A stretch of 64,000 bases of DNA from the NCBI GenBank assembly GCA_017936665.1, contig JAGBFB010000006.1, positions 1 to 64,000 of the forward strand, written 5' to 3'. Both the position numbers and the translations under genes were made by a program. Shown one piece after another: positions 7,408 through 15,582 of this stretch. Position 1 is the first letter of the stretch. Each line of letters starts with the position of its first letter. This DNA is from Spirochaetaceae bacterium (GTDB lineage: Bacteria > Spirochaetota > Spirochaetia > Treponematales > Treponemataceae). Under the pieces are notes generated by a model that saw nothing but the letters and a program-made list of their open reading frames with translations, was not told where the DNA came from and made no database searches.

Positions 7408-7695
7408 ATGATGATAGATAGACTTGGAGGACTTGATCCTCTACAGAACTTACAAAACACAAAGAAGGTTGCTAGCAAACCTATCACTAATGCTCCAGAA
7501 GATACTTTCTCAGTGTCACAAGAAGCTAAAGAAATGGCTGAAGCTTATTATCTTTCTGAAGTTGCAGCTTCTACTCCTGATGTTCGCTCAGATTTAGTAG
7601 CACAAGTAAAAGAAAAGATAAAAGATCCTAATTATATTAATTCAGCTGTAATTAGTTCTGTTGCAGACCGATTTCTCGATAGCATCGGGTTGTAA
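7408..7695 (+). CDS. flgM: Anti-sigma-28 factor FlgM
   Basis: A 95-aa protein with the FlgM pattern: an N-terminal flexible part, D-T-F-S-V-S-Q-E-A-K near residue 32, then P-D-V-R-x-D-L-V-x-x-V-K-x-K-I and a final V-A-D-R-F-L-D-S-I helix, the sigma-binding C-terminus. FlgM holds FliA (sigma-28) inactive until the hook-basal body is complete and then leaves through the flagellar export gate. It fits the presence of flaB with a sigma-28-like promoter 1.3 kb away. AGGAAAGGTAGG lies just before a double ATG; either methionine could be used. A strong terminator follows. Confidence 0.85.
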   Translation: MMIDRLGGLDPLQNLQNTKKVASKPITNAPEDTFSVSQEAKEMAEAYYLSEVAASTPDVRSDLVAQVKEKIKDPNYINSAVISSVADRFLDSIGL

Positions 7696-7714
7696 TTAAA
7701 ATTATCCTTAAAAT

Positions 7715-7743
7715 AAAAGGCGGAAGTATACTTTCCGCCTTTT
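7715..7743 (+). terminator. Intrinsic terminator after flgM
   Basis: AAAAGGCGGAA (7715-7725) pairs perfectly with TTCCGCCTTTT (7733-7743) around a 7-nt loop and runs into a T tract: a strong rho-independent terminator. Confidence 0.9.
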
Positions 7744-7786
7744 TTTGTATATAATCATTTTATAAATTATTATATGGGAGTTCAGA

Positions 7787-8935
7787 ATGGCTGATTTCAT
7801 TTTTAAAATATCACCAAACATTATGCTTGGTTCATATCTTACAGCACGTTTAGGTCAATTTGTAAAAGAGTGGGGAACAAAGTATATGCTTATTCTTGAC
7901 CCAGATTTGCAAGACTTTGATATTGGTGACAAAATACAAAATTCTTTAACAGAACGTAAAATTGATTTTTTTGTTTTCAACGATCTTCCTGTAACTCCCG
8001 ATTCATCTGATGTAGAAAGAGCATTAAAACTTGCACGAGAAGCTCATGTACATGGAGTAATCGTAGCAGGTGATACAAAAACAGGAAATATTGCTCGTGC
8101 AGTCTGTGCTTTATACAACGAAGTTCATGATTTATACGATTATATGGACGGAGCTGTTCCAACTTCTGCTCCATTACCATTAATAAATATCCCTACAACA
8201 ATGCGAGATGCTTTTCTTTTTACAGACAGAACTCCTATTATCGATGCAAGAAGTCGTAAAACAAAAATACTAAAAACACAAAATGGATTATGTAAACTTG
8301 CACTTTTTGATCCAAATTTATCAATAAATATGACAGAAACACAAATTGCATCTAATTCAATACAAACTTTGTGTATCGCTATAGAAGCATATATTTCGCA
8401 AAAATCAAACTTTTTTTCAGACACAATACTTGAAAAAGCAATTGAATTACTCGCAAACGGATTTGATGGTTCTCCTAATATCAGTAGTTCTGCATCTAGT
8501 GAAATTTTACTTGCCCAAGGCGGATGTATGACTTCTTTAGGAGCAGCTTTAAGTTCTATTGGACCAGCTTCACTTCTTGCACTAACAATAGATGGAAGAT
8601 TTCAAATTACTTCATCATTAACTGCTGGAATTTTGTTACCTTATGTTATAGATGACGCCGCAAAATATAAAAGTGATAAATTAGCAAACGTAGCAAAAAT
8701 TATGCGACTTGCAGATCAAACTACTGATACAAAAACTGCTGTAAATGCTTTATCAGAAAACATAAGAAATAGGCTTGCTTTAGCAAACCTTCCTGCTCGT
8801 TTGAAAGACTTATCAGTTTCAATAGAACAACTTGCTTTAGCAGCAGAAGATGCAGGTCAACTTGATTTTATAAACGGATTACCACGTTCTATGAATGCAG
8901 ATGATTTATTTGATTTAATTAAGCAATCTTATTAA
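7787..8935 (+). CDS. Iron-containing alcohol dehydrogenase-like protein lacking metal ligands
   Basis: A 382-aa cytosolic protein with the two-domain layout of the Fe-ADH/DHQS-like superfamily: an N-terminal Rossmann-like half (V-H-G-V-I-V-A-G-D-T-K-T-G-N at about 86-99, where active members have G-G-G-S), P-L-I-N-I-P-T-T-M-R-D-A at about 125-136, and an alpha-helical C-terminal half with I-E-A-Y-I-S. The positions expected to hold the Asp and three His metal ligands appear replaced: the helix before I-E-A-Y-I-S reads N-S-I-Q-T-L-C-I-A, and the P-H-G-l-a-n-A block reads I-T-S-S-L-T-A-G. It is probably not a metal-dependent dehydrogenase. GGGAG precedes the ATG. The spoU gene follows after 16 nt. 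Confidence 0.7.
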   Translation: MADFIFKISPNIMLGSYLTARLGQFVKEWGTKYMLILDPDLQDFDIGDKIQNSLTERKIDFFVFNDLPVTPDSSDVERALKLAREAHVHGVIVAGDTKTGNIARAVCALYNEVHDLYDYMDGAVPTSAPLPLINIPTTMRDAFLFTDRTPIIDARSRKTKILKTQNGLCKLALFDPNLSINMTETQIASNSIQTLCIAIEAYISQKSNFFSDTILEKAIELLANGFDGSPNISSSASSEILLAQGGCMTSLGAALSSIGPASLLALTIDGRFQITSSLTAGILLPYVIDDAAKYKSDKLANVAKIMRLADQTTDTKTAVNALSENIRNRLALANLPARLKDLSVSIEQLALAAEDAGQLDFINGLPRSMNADDLFDLIKQSY

Positions 8936-8951
8936 CATTAAGGCAAAAAAA

Positions 8952-9764
8952 ATGATACCACCAGATAAACTTAATCAACTTACAAAAGGTCATCGTAGAA
9001 GAAAACTAGCTCTTTGTTTTGGTTCTTTAGAACGAGATATTGCTGGAATTGCAGAAAAAGGCAATGAATACAGTTTTAATTCAATGACAAGACAAGAATA
9101 CACAAAACGATTGGTTGAAATTGTTTTAGAAGATCCACAATTGCCTGAAAATGCAAAAAATGAAATTAAAGATTTATTAAGTCAAGAACCTTTTGATGAA
9201 AGACGAATTTGTAATGTTACAAGAAATCATCTTTTAGCTATAATCGGAACTTTTCCAGCCGAATGGGATTTAGTAATTGCTCCTCACAAAACAACAACAG
9301 AGGGAACAGTTGAAAAACGAGAATTCTTTCCAGGACTTTGTGTTTATGCAGAAGATATCCGTTCTCCATTTAATTTAGGTTCAATTTTTAGAACAGCAGA
9401 AGCAATGGGAGCTGAAAAGGTTTATATTTCACCATTTTGTACAGATCCAAATCATCCTAGAGCAATTAGATCTGGTATGGGTTGTATCGAAACAATTCCT
9501 TGGGAACGATGCAGTCTAGAAGATTTACCAAATGATTTACCAATATTTGCACTAGAAACAGGTGGAACTCCCCTAGAAGAATTTGAATTTCCTAAAAAAG
9601 GTATCGTAATAATCGGTTCGGAGGAGCTTGGAATAAGTCCTCAAGCATTACAAAAAGCATCCTACGGAAGAGTTACAATTCCAATGAAAGGAATTAAATC
9701 CTCTTTGAATGTTGGTGTTGCTTTTGGAATTTTAATGCAATCTTGGATTTCATTTATTTGCTAA
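8952..9764 (+). CDS. TrmH/SpoU family RNA 2'-O-ribose methyltransferase
   Basis: A 270-aa SPOUT enzyme. The three SpoU motifs are intact in the C-terminal half: motif 1 N-L-G-S-I-F-R-T-A-E-A-M-G-A with the catalytic arginine (about residue 145), motif 2 I-V-I-I-G-S-E-E-L-G-I (about 218) and motif 3 I-P-M-K-G-I-K-S-S-L-N-V-G-V-A-F-G-I (about 240), which form the trefoil-knot SAM site. The N-terminal 115 residues are helical and probably bind RNA. Whether the target is a tRNA (TrmH) or 23S rRNA (RlmB-like) cannot be decided. A short AAGG lies before the ATG. The 3' end overlaps the convergent HDOD gene by 15 bp. Confidence 0.88.
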   Translation: MIPPDKLNQLTKGHRRRKLALCFGSLERDIAGIAEKGNEYSFNSMTRQEYTKRLVEIVLEDPQLPENAKNEIKDLLSQEPFDERRICNVTRNHLLAIIGTFPAEWDLVIAPHKTTTEGTVEKREFFPGLCVYAEDIRSPFNLGSIFRTAEAMGAEKVYISPFCTDPNHPRAIRSGMGCIETIPWERCSLEDLPNDLPIFALETGGTPLEEFEFPKKGIVIIGSEELGISPQALQKASYGRVTIPMKGIKSSLNVGVAFGILMQSWISFIC

Positions 9765-11276
9765 CTTTTTTGAAGCACCCCCCCCCATGGTGGATTCGTA
9801 GGCTAAAGATAATTTCTTTGCAATTGCATCTAATCGTTCAACAGAATCTATGTTGTATTTCTCTAGTATATTAGTTTCAATTTGATAAATATCAATTTGT
9901 TCATTACTGTAATGCACAAGCATATTTGCCAAATATACGATTTCACAAAGTGTTCGAAATTCTTCTGGTGCTAAATTTGGATTATGATGGAATCGTATAG
10001 TTTGACTGATAATAATAGGAAAATTCCATTTTTCTGCAATCATAGCACCAATTTCACCATGATTTACTCCAGAACAAATTTGTTCAAAGATTGTTTCTGG
10101 AATTTTTTTTGTTGCACAAATTTGCTCAAATTGGTTTAAATTATCCTGATGAATATTGTAAAAAATTACCTTTCCGATATCGTGTAAGAGTCCACATACA
10201 TAAGAATCGTCTACAACCTCTCGCTGAGAAGCACAAAAATTCCTTGCTAAATTATATGAAAAAAAGGCAACTTTATTACTATGAACCCAGATTTTACTAT
10301 TTTCTTCGTTTGAATTAGCCAAATTTTGTATTGTTCCAAGAGAATATAATAAGTTTTTTATTCCTCTTATTCCAACTAACTGAACTGCCTTTAAAATACT
10401 TTGACAAGGAGAATTTAATGAGAATGCAGCAGAATTTACAAGTTTTAATAAGTCAGTTGTTAAAGTTACATCGCTACTAATCTGAGAAGCAATATCCGAA
10501 AGTTTTGAATTTTTATCATTTAATAGATTGTTAATATGCTGAATATTTTCTGGAAAGTGAGGCAAAGATTTTATAGAATTAACAATTTCAGTTGATGCAA
10601 CACTAAGTTGGTTTTGATAACTAGCATCTAAATCTATAATAATTTTTGTTATTGTTTCACCATTTTCTGTGTAAAATTTAAAATTTTCCTCTGAAAGACC
10701 TATCTTTTTTAGCATCAAAATCATGATTACTATTCCAAGACCTGCACCTTCAGAACTATCCAAAATTTGAGAAAAAACTTCTTCTACTGAATTATACTTT
10801 CCTGCACGTGTAATTTTATCGTGAATTCTTTTGTATTCAATTACAGTTAAGGGAGAATTATTTTTTACTTCAATTTTCATTTTATTTTTTCGTTTTTGTA
10901 ATAAAACTTTTATATACAAACCTTTTTCTTTTTGCAATAAAAGATAATGATTTATATCATCTAAGGTTTCTTGCTTGAAAGTTTGCATTCCTTTATTGTA
11001 TTGATATTCATTATTGATATCTAACTTTTTTTCTTCAAAATAAACCCTTTTTGTATTTGCCTTTTTTGCGTTTGAAGTCATTTCTCCTACACAATACAAC
11101 ACGTACTGAATAATATATTCTTGATTAAGTTCCCGTAAAAAACAAGAAACTACTTCGTTAATATATAATTCCATATCATGAGGTAAAGTAAAAGTAGTTA
11201 TTAATAAAGGAACTTCATTTTCTATAGCTTTCTTTATTTTATTTTCATTAACCTTAATGATTTTACTTTCTACCAC
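9750..11276 (-). CDS. HATPase-like plus HDOD domain signalling protein
   Basis: A 508-aa cytosolic protein with two modules. Residues 1-235 resemble a histidine-kinase-type ATPase domain: an N-box-like G-E-M-T-S-N-A-K-K-A-N at about 64-74 and a G-box D-S-S-E-G-A-G-L-G-I-V at about 173-183. Residues 240-440 are an HDOD domain (S-L-P-H-F-P at the start, L-T-T-D-L-L-K-L-V-N-S-A-A-F, then H-D-I-G-K-V-I and H-G-E-I-G), a family of non-catalytic HD proteins in bacterial signalling. No phospho-acceptor histidine domain is visible. The GTG start has GGAGAG 8 nt upstream, behind an extended -10 box (TGGTATAAT). A G9 tract lies near the C-terminus. Confidence 0.85.
   Translation of the reverse strand: MVESKIIKVNENKIKKAIENEVPLLITTFTLPHDMELYINEVVSCFLRELNQEYIIQYVLYCVGEMTSNAKKANTKRVYFEEKKLDINNEYQYNKGMQTFKQETLDDINHYLLLQKEKGLYIKVLLQKRKNKMKIEVKNNSPLTVIEYKRIHDKITRAGKYNSVEEVFSQILDSSEGAGLGIVIMILMLKKIGLSEENFKFYTENGETITKIIIDLDASYQNQLSVASTEIVNSIKSLPHFPENIQHINNLLNDKNSKLSDIASQISSDVTLTTDLLKLVNSAAFSLNSPCQSILKAVQLVGIRGIKNLLYSLGTIQNLANSNEENSKIWVHSNKVAFFSYNLARNFCASQREVVDDSYVCGLLHDIGKVIFYNIHQDNLNQFEQICATKKIPETIFEQICSGVNHGEIGAMIAEKWNFPIIISQTIRFHHNPNLAPEEFRTLCEIVYLANMLVHYSNEQIDIYQIETNILEKYNIDSVERLDAIAKKLSLAYESTMGGGASKKLANK
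9778..9786. repeat. Homopolymeric C9/G9 tract in the 3' end of the HDOD gene
   Basis: Nine consecutive C on the plus strand, read as G9 in the HDOD gene, encode part of a glycine run about ten residues from its end. Such a run stands out in this AT-rich sequence. Gain or loss of one G would swap the last residues for other short tails, since stop codons follow soon in both other frames. Confidence 0.9.
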
Positions 11277-11336
11277 AAAAGAACTCTCCGTTAAAAAATA
11301 TTATACCATATGATTTACAAATTTGCTATACTTATC

Positions 11337-11365
11337 TTGTAAAATACTTAAATATAAGATATGTT
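11337..11365 (+). promoter_or_regulatory. slyD-like gene promoter, leaderless arrangement
   Basis: TTGTAA (11337-11342), 17 bp, TATGTT (11360-11365), then 6 nt to the ATG at 11372. No Shine-Dalgarno site fits in that space. Confidence 0.6.
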
Positions 11366-11371
11366 TAAAAT

Positions 11372-11905
11372 ATGAAAATATCAAACGACAAAGTTGTATC
11401 AATAGAATACACATTAAAAAATGCAGATGGACAAATTATTGACACATCTGTAGGAAATGCACCTTTAGAGTATATTCACGGAAGAGGATATCTCATTTCA
11501 GGACTTGAAAAAGACTTAGAAGGGAAATCTGAGGGTGAAGAATTTACTTCAGAAATTGAACCAAAAGATGCTTATGGTGAATTTGATGAAAGTATGGTTG
11601 TAGACGTTGACAGAAAACAGTTCCCAGAGGGAATTGAAATTGAAGAAGGTATGCAATTTGAAGCAGAATACGGTCAACTTGTTACGGTAAAATCTGTTAC
11701 AAAGGATAAAATTACAATTGATGCAAATCATCCTTTAGCTGGAGTAAAACTTTTTTTTGATGTAAAAGTTGTTTCTGTTAGAGATGCAAGTCCAGAAGAA
11801 CTTTCCACAGGACTTTATGGCGGTTGCGGAGGCTGTGGTTGTGATGGCGATTGCAGCAGTGGTGACTGTTCTTCAGGAGGATGTGGTTGCGGTTGTGACT
11901 GCTAA
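11372..11905 (+). CDS. slyD: SlyD-like FKBP-type peptidyl-prolyl isomerase with Cys-rich tail
   Basis: A 177-aa cytosolic PPIase and chaperone. Residues 1-65 and 125-140 form the FKBP fold (V-S-I-E-Y-T-L-K-N-A-D-G at the start, G-x-x-Y-L-I-S-G-L-E-K-D-L-E-G, then N-H-P-L-A-G near 118-122), with the SlyD insert-in-flap domain (P-K-D-A-Y-G-E-F and V-D-R-x-Q-F-P) between. The last 28 residues hold nine cysteines among Gly, Ser and Asp. In E. coli SlyD the tail is His-rich and binds nickel; here the donors are almost all thiols, so zinc, copper or another soft metal is more likely. A hairpin terminator follows. The symbol rests on architecture. Confidence 0.88.
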   Translation: MKISNDKVVSIEYTLKNADGQIIDTSVGNAPLEYIHGRGYLISGLEKDLEGKSEGEEFTSEIEPKDAYGEFDESMVVDVDRKQFPEGIEIEEGMQFEAEYGQLVTVKSVTKDKITIDANHPLAGVKLFFDVKVVSVRDASPEELSTGLYGGCGGCGCDGDCSSGDCSSGGCGCGCDC

Positions 11906-11914
11906 AAATTTTAT

Positions 11915-11947
11915 AAGGTGAGTCAAATTTTTATTGATTCACCTTTT
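11915..11947 (+). terminator. Hairpin terminator between slyD and the convergent Gx gene
   Basis: AAGGTGAGTCAA pairs with TTGATTCACCTT (one mismatch) and is followed by T-rich sequence on the plus strand. It touches the stop codon of the convergent gene at 11946. Confidence 0.7.
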
Positions 11948-12884
11948 ATTTTTTTACAGAAGAATTATATACATTTATTAAATGACTATCTAATTTTTTT
12001 AAAATATTTTTACCTGAGTTTTCTTTTTCAAAACTAGTTAATTCTTTAAAATATAAAAAAATCATATTTATAAATTTTCCAAATCTTCCCTTTAAGGGTG
12101 GTAATTTTGAAACAACAATTTTTGAAATATAAACTGATAAAATCAGAATAAGACCTCTTCTTAAACCTAAAAAAAGGGATTCTTGGGTAATCTTAAAACT
12201 TCCTATTGAAAATAATAATTTTCCGTTGGGAACGAGTAAACTAAAAAATATAATCGAAAGTAAAAGTACAAAAGATGAAGTTAAGTTTTTTAAAATTTTT
12301 CTATTTGTTGTTTTTGTTTTTTTTATAGCTGATAAATTTGTTTGAGAATCTATATTTTCTAAGTCTGAAATATTATTTTCATCTTCAGTTAATATCATTT
12401 TGTACCATGAAGAACCACTCACAAATTTTTGTGTTAATGTTCCTAAAACAATAGAAGAAATAAACCCTGAAATCAAAAGAATTGGTGCAATAAAACTTGT
12501 ACTACTTTTAAAAATCATAAGATATGAAAGCAATATTTGACTTAAATTATTTGCTAATGCTCCCGAAAGACAAATTCCTAAAAAAGAAATCTTGGATTTA
12601 AAAATGTATTTACAAAATAACATTGCAAAAACTGAAGAAAAAGAACCTATAAATGAAAAAATGAATATATATGAAAAAAAAGTACCAGAAATCAACGCTT
12701 GTAGAAAAACTTTTATTAATGTTAAAAACAACACTTGCCTTATGGGTAAAACGTATAAAGACAACATAATACCCATATTGGCAATTCCCAATCTCATAAA
12801 TGGAATTGGTTTTGGTATGGCATATTCTATCATTGATAAGAACATGCACAAGGCTGCAAAGAATGCAATTTTTTTATGATACAC
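11946..12884 (-). CDS. Gx/heptaprenyl diphosphate synthase component I-like membrane protein
   Basis: A 312-aa integral membrane protein. Residues 1-165 match the Hpre_diP_synt_I (Gx transporter) pattern: A-I-P-K-P-I-P-F-M-R-L-G-I-A-N near residue 22, then several hydrophobic helices with S-G-T-F-F-S-Y and G-A-L-A-N-N-L-S-Q. The ECF-like S-component fold is often annotated as a prenyl synthase subunit, but small-molecule transport is likelier. A polar linker at 165-195 and a second hydrophobic region (205-275) extend beyond the core. It starts with GTG and overlaps the upstream TPR gene by 11 bp, so translation is coupled. Confidence 0.75.
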   Translation of the reverse strand: MYHKKIAFFAALCMFLSMIEYAIPKPIPFMRLGIANMGIMLSLYVLPIRQVLFLTLIKVFLQALISGTFFSYIFIFSFIGSFSSVFAMLFCKYIFKSKISFLGICLSGALANNLSQILLSYLMIFKSSTSFIAPILLISGFISSIVLGTLTQKFVSGSSWYKMILTEDENNISDLENIDSQTNLSAIKKTKTTNRKILKNLTSSFVLLLSIIFFSLLVPNGKLLFSIGSFKITQESLFLGLRRGLILILSVYISKIVVSKLPPLKGRFGKFINMIFLYFKELTSFEKENSGKNILKKLDSHLINVYNSSVKK

Positions 12885-13521
12885 GTTTCAAACCAGAACT
12901 TGCATCTGGATAATTTGGTCTAATTTTCAAAGCTTGTTCGTAAGCTTGTTTTGCACCGACTTTATTTCCACCATCTTCTCTTGAACGACCTAATCTATAC
13001 CACCACAAAGAAACACTAGGCTCTTTTTTTAATGCCATACAATAAGCAATATCAGCGTGTTCATATTTTTGTGTAAGTCTATAAATTTCACCAACAAAGA
13101 AATAAGCTGTTGCACATCTTTCTCCATTAGGAAGCCCATTTACATATTGTTCAAACATTTTTAATGACTCAGTGTAATTGTCAATATAAAAATATGCTTC
13201 TCCAAGAGTTTCTATAATACGATATTCCTTTGGACTGATTTTTAAAGCATCTTGGCTAATCTTAATTGCTTCTTGATAATTTTCAAGTCTAAGTAAAGAC
13301 CATCCTAAAACAACATAAGATTCAATATTTCTTGAATTCTGTTGTAATTCTTGTTTACAAATATCCACTGATTGTTGAAAAGCTGCTCTCGCCTGAGCAG
13401 TTTGTCCTGCAGCATCAAAATTTCTACCATCGCGATATAATTGCAAAGCATCTGGTTTTTGAGCAAAAACAAGACAAGATAAAGAAAGACAAATAATCAA
13501 TAAAATAGATAATTTTTTCAT
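12874..13521 (-). CDS. Exported tetratricopeptide-repeat protein
   Basis: A 215-aa protein with an N-terminal signal peptide (M-K-K-L-S-I-L-L-I-I-C-L-S-L-S-C-L-V-F-A, cleavage likely after A20). From residue 27 it consists of TPR units (for example A-R-A-A-F-Q-Q-S-V-D, Y-V-V-L-G-W-S-L-L-R-L-E-N-Y-Q-E-A, E-A-Y-F-Y-I-D-N-Y, A-K-Q-A-Y-E-Q-A-L-K-I-R-P), about five in all, so it is a periplasmic protein-protein interaction scaffold. The promoter has no room for a Shine-Dalgarno site. The Gx-family gene overlaps its 3' end. Partners are unknown. Confidence 0.85.
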   Translation of the reverse strand: MKKLSILLIICLSLSCLVFAQKPDALQLYRDGRNFDAAGQTAQARAAFQQSVDICKQELQQNSRNIESYVVLGWSLLRLENYQEAIKISQDALKISPKEYRIIETLGEAYFYIDNYTESLKMFEQYVNGLPNGERCATAYFFVGEIYRLTQKYEHADIAYCMALKKEPSVSLWWYRLGRSREDGGNKVGAKQAYEQALKIRPNYPDASSGLKRVS

Positions 13522-13529
13522 ACATATTC

Positions 13530-13558
13530 ATTATAACATTTTTTTTTTACTAGAGCAA
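13530..13558 (-). promoter_or_regulatory. Promoter of the TPR gene
   Basis: Minus strand: TTGCTC (13558-13553), 17 bp, TATAAT (13535-13530), then 8 nt to the ATG at 13521. This predicts a leader of one nucleotide or none. Confidence 0.65.
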
Positions 13559-13588
13559 GATTATGCTAATTTCTAAAACAAAAATATG

Positions 13589-13617
13589 TTGTACCTTTAA
13601 ATAAAATAGTCTATACT
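13589..13617 (+). promoter_or_regulatory. Promoter of the GerMN gene
   Basis: TTGTAC (13589-13594), 17 bp, TATACT (13612-13617), then 7 nt to the ATG at 13625: a leaderless arrangement, divergent from the TPR promoter. Confidence 0.65.
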
Positions 13618-13624
13618 GTTAAAC

Positions 13625-14449
13625 ATGGCACAACGAAAAACAAAAAAGAAAAAATCTTCAAATACTGGTATTATTTTTTGGCTAATTTTTGCTATTATAA
13701 TTGTGATTTGTTTTTTTGTAGCAAAAGGAAAAATTGCAAACGTTTTAAAAGAAACAAATTTTTTTAATGAAGTAGTGGGAACAGAACCAACTGTTATTAC
13801 TGAGTTAGTAAATACACATGCAGATGAACAAACAACTGATTCAAAAAATGATCCAATAATTCAACTTCAGTTACCAGAAGAAGTTGAGCAGGATGAAGCA
13901 GACCTAATTGAACGAAGTGAAGCAATCAAACAAGCTGAAGAAAAAATTGAAAAATCAAAAAATCAAGAAAAAAGCGAAAAGCCAGTTCAAACAACTTCAG
14001 TAAAACCTATAGAAACTCCTGTTCAAAAAATGAAGTTAAGTTTATGTTATGTAATGATAGATTCTGACGGAGCTGTTATTCGTAAAGAAGTAATAAAGGA
14101 AGTTACAAAAAATTCCTCTCCGTTAACAACTGCAATTAACACACTTTTATCTGGTCCAACTTCAGAAGAAGCAGATAAAGGATATAAATCGCTAATTCCA
14201 GAAGGAACAAAACTTTTAGGAGCAAGAGTTGCAAACAAAACAGCAACATTAAATTTCAGTGAATCATTCTCTTTCAATAAATATGGAGTTCAAGGATATT
14301 TAGGACAACTTATGCAAATTGTTTATACAGCAACAAGTTTTTCTACTATTGATAATGTTCAGTTCTTAATTGAAGGACAAAAATTAGAATATCTTGGTGG
14401 AGAGGGTGTTTGGATAGGCTCTCCACTATCAAGAATTTCTTTCAAATAA
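13625..14449 (+). CDS. Membrane-anchored GerMN domain protein
   Basis: A 274-aa protein. A very basic N-terminus (residues 1-13) precedes one transmembrane segment (14-35), followed by a long acidic and Lys-rich linker (60-135) and a C-terminal GerMN domain (about 140-274). Domain features are L-C-Y-V-M-I-D-S-D-G, P-L-T-T-A-I-N-T-L-L-S-G-P-T-S-E-E, S-L-I-P-E-G-T-K-L-L-G, A-T-L-N-F-S-E-S-F, and a final Q-F-L-I-E-G-Q. GerMN occurs in spore germination proteins and in cell-envelope proteins of non-sporeformers, and probably binds other envelope components. There is no sign of sporulation here. It converges on 14452 with a 2-nt gap. Confidence 0.85.
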   Translation: MAQRKTKKKKSSNTGIIFWLIFAIIIVICFFVAKGKIANVLKETNFFNEVVGTEPTVITELVNTHADEQTTDSKNDPIIQLQLPEEVEQDEADLIERSEAIKQAEEKIEKSKNQEKSEKPVQTTSVKPIETPVQKMKLSLCYVMIDSDGAVIRKEVIKEVTKNSSPLTTAINTLLSGPTSEEADKGYKSLIPEGTKLLGARVANKTATLNFSESFSFNKYGVQGYLGQLMQIVYTATSFSTIDNVQFLIEGQKLEYLGGEGVWIGSPLSRISFK

Positions 14450-14451
14450 AA

Positions 14452-15561
14452 TTAATAAATTGATTTTAACATATTTTCTATGTAATCTTGGTTATCTTTA
14501 AACCAAGATTCATAGGCTGAAAAGTGAATCATCCTATAAATCCCATTATTTTCCACAAGAATTTTGTAATTTACAGAATATTTTTCTTTTGCTTCAGAAT
14601 CGTAAACTATCATCTTTGAAATTTGAATTGTGTTTCCTTTTTCATCTTTTAATAAACTTACAGAAGATTTTGGTAAATATGTATAAGTTTTATTAGATGA
14701 CAAACGATTATTTCTAGCAAAGTAATCAAAAACTTGTTTAGAATCTTCATTTGTAGATGTATCTCTTACGATATCTAATGGAAATTCCCAAAAAAGAGCA
14801 TAATCTCCCAAAGTTTTAAATTCACCTGGCATAGAATCTTCTATTTTCCAAAGAGAATTATATTTTTGAATTTTTGCATCTAATGCTTTTTTTTCTTTTT
14901 TACTAAGTTTTTTCTTTTTTACTTCTTCTTTTTCTTGTGGAAGATTTTCAAATCCAGCAAAAAATTCAAAACTAGTGTCAGCAGAGTCAACTAAAGTTCC
15001 CATAGTAACAGCTTGCAACAACATTTTTCCAGAAAAATCGCTTATTGATTCTAAATTGAAAACAGGAATTGTCCCGTCAAAAACAAGTTGAACTTGTCCA
15101 CCAAATTGCTGAAAATCTTGAGTAGATACAATTTGCTTTGTTACTGAACTAAAATTATTTTTTAGTAAATCAAACTCTGATTGAATTTTTTTTCTTCTGG
15201 TAGAAAATTCATAAATCATATCATGGATATAATTTACAATTTCTACATCCTCTGGAGTAATTTGACTAATTATTCTTTCTCCTGTTAATTCGACAAAATC
15301 TTTTGAAGTATCTAAAGAAAAAAGAATTTGTATATCGGATTTTCCTTTTGAAAAATATCTAACTCCGATTGTACCTTCATCATAATATAAAAAACCTAGG
15401 TAAGTTTCTTGTGCAAAAGTGAAATCTCTATAAAAAACATATTCCCCTGATTCTGTGGGAAGATTTTCTTTGTATCCTGGTAAAGAAAAGACAGAAACAC
15501 AAAGGATAAAAATCAATAAAATTGATAAAAATATTTTTTTGAGAGTAAATTTTTGATTCAT
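14452..15561 (-). CDS. Exported hypothetical protein downstream of proS
   Basis: A 369-aa protein with a signal peptide (basic N-terminus, hydrophobic I-L-L-I-F-I-L-C-V-S-V-F-S-L at 13-27) and no further membrane segments. The mature part has mixed beta/alpha character, with a Lys-rich stretch (E-E-V-K-K-K-K-L-S-K-K-E-K-K-A) around residues 212-226. I recognise no family; it looks like a periplasmic spirochaete protein. AAGGA lies 7 nt before the ATG and the proS stop is 21 nt upstream, so it is probably cotranscribed with proS, but a shared function is not implied. Confidence 0.75.
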   Translation of the reverse strand: MNQKFTLKKIFLSILLIFILCVSVFSLPGYKENLPTESGEYVFYRDFTFAQETYLGFLYYDEGTIGVRYFSKGKSDIQILFSLDTSKDFVELTGERIISQITPEDVEIVNYIHDMIYEFSTRRKKIQSEFDLLKNNFSSVTKQIVSTQDFQQFGGQVQLVFDGTIPVFNLESISDFSGKMLLQAVTMGTLVDSADTSFEFFAGFENLPQEKEEVKKKKLSKKEKKALDAKIQKYNSLWKIEDSMPGEFKTLGDYALFWEFPLDIVRDTSTNEDSKQVFDYFARNNRLSSNKTYTYLPKSSVSLLKDEKGNTIQISKMIVYDSEAKEKYSVNYKILVENNGIYRMIHFSAYESWFKDNQDYIENMLKSIY

Positions 15562-15582
15562 AAAAAATCCTTAAAAGTTTTA

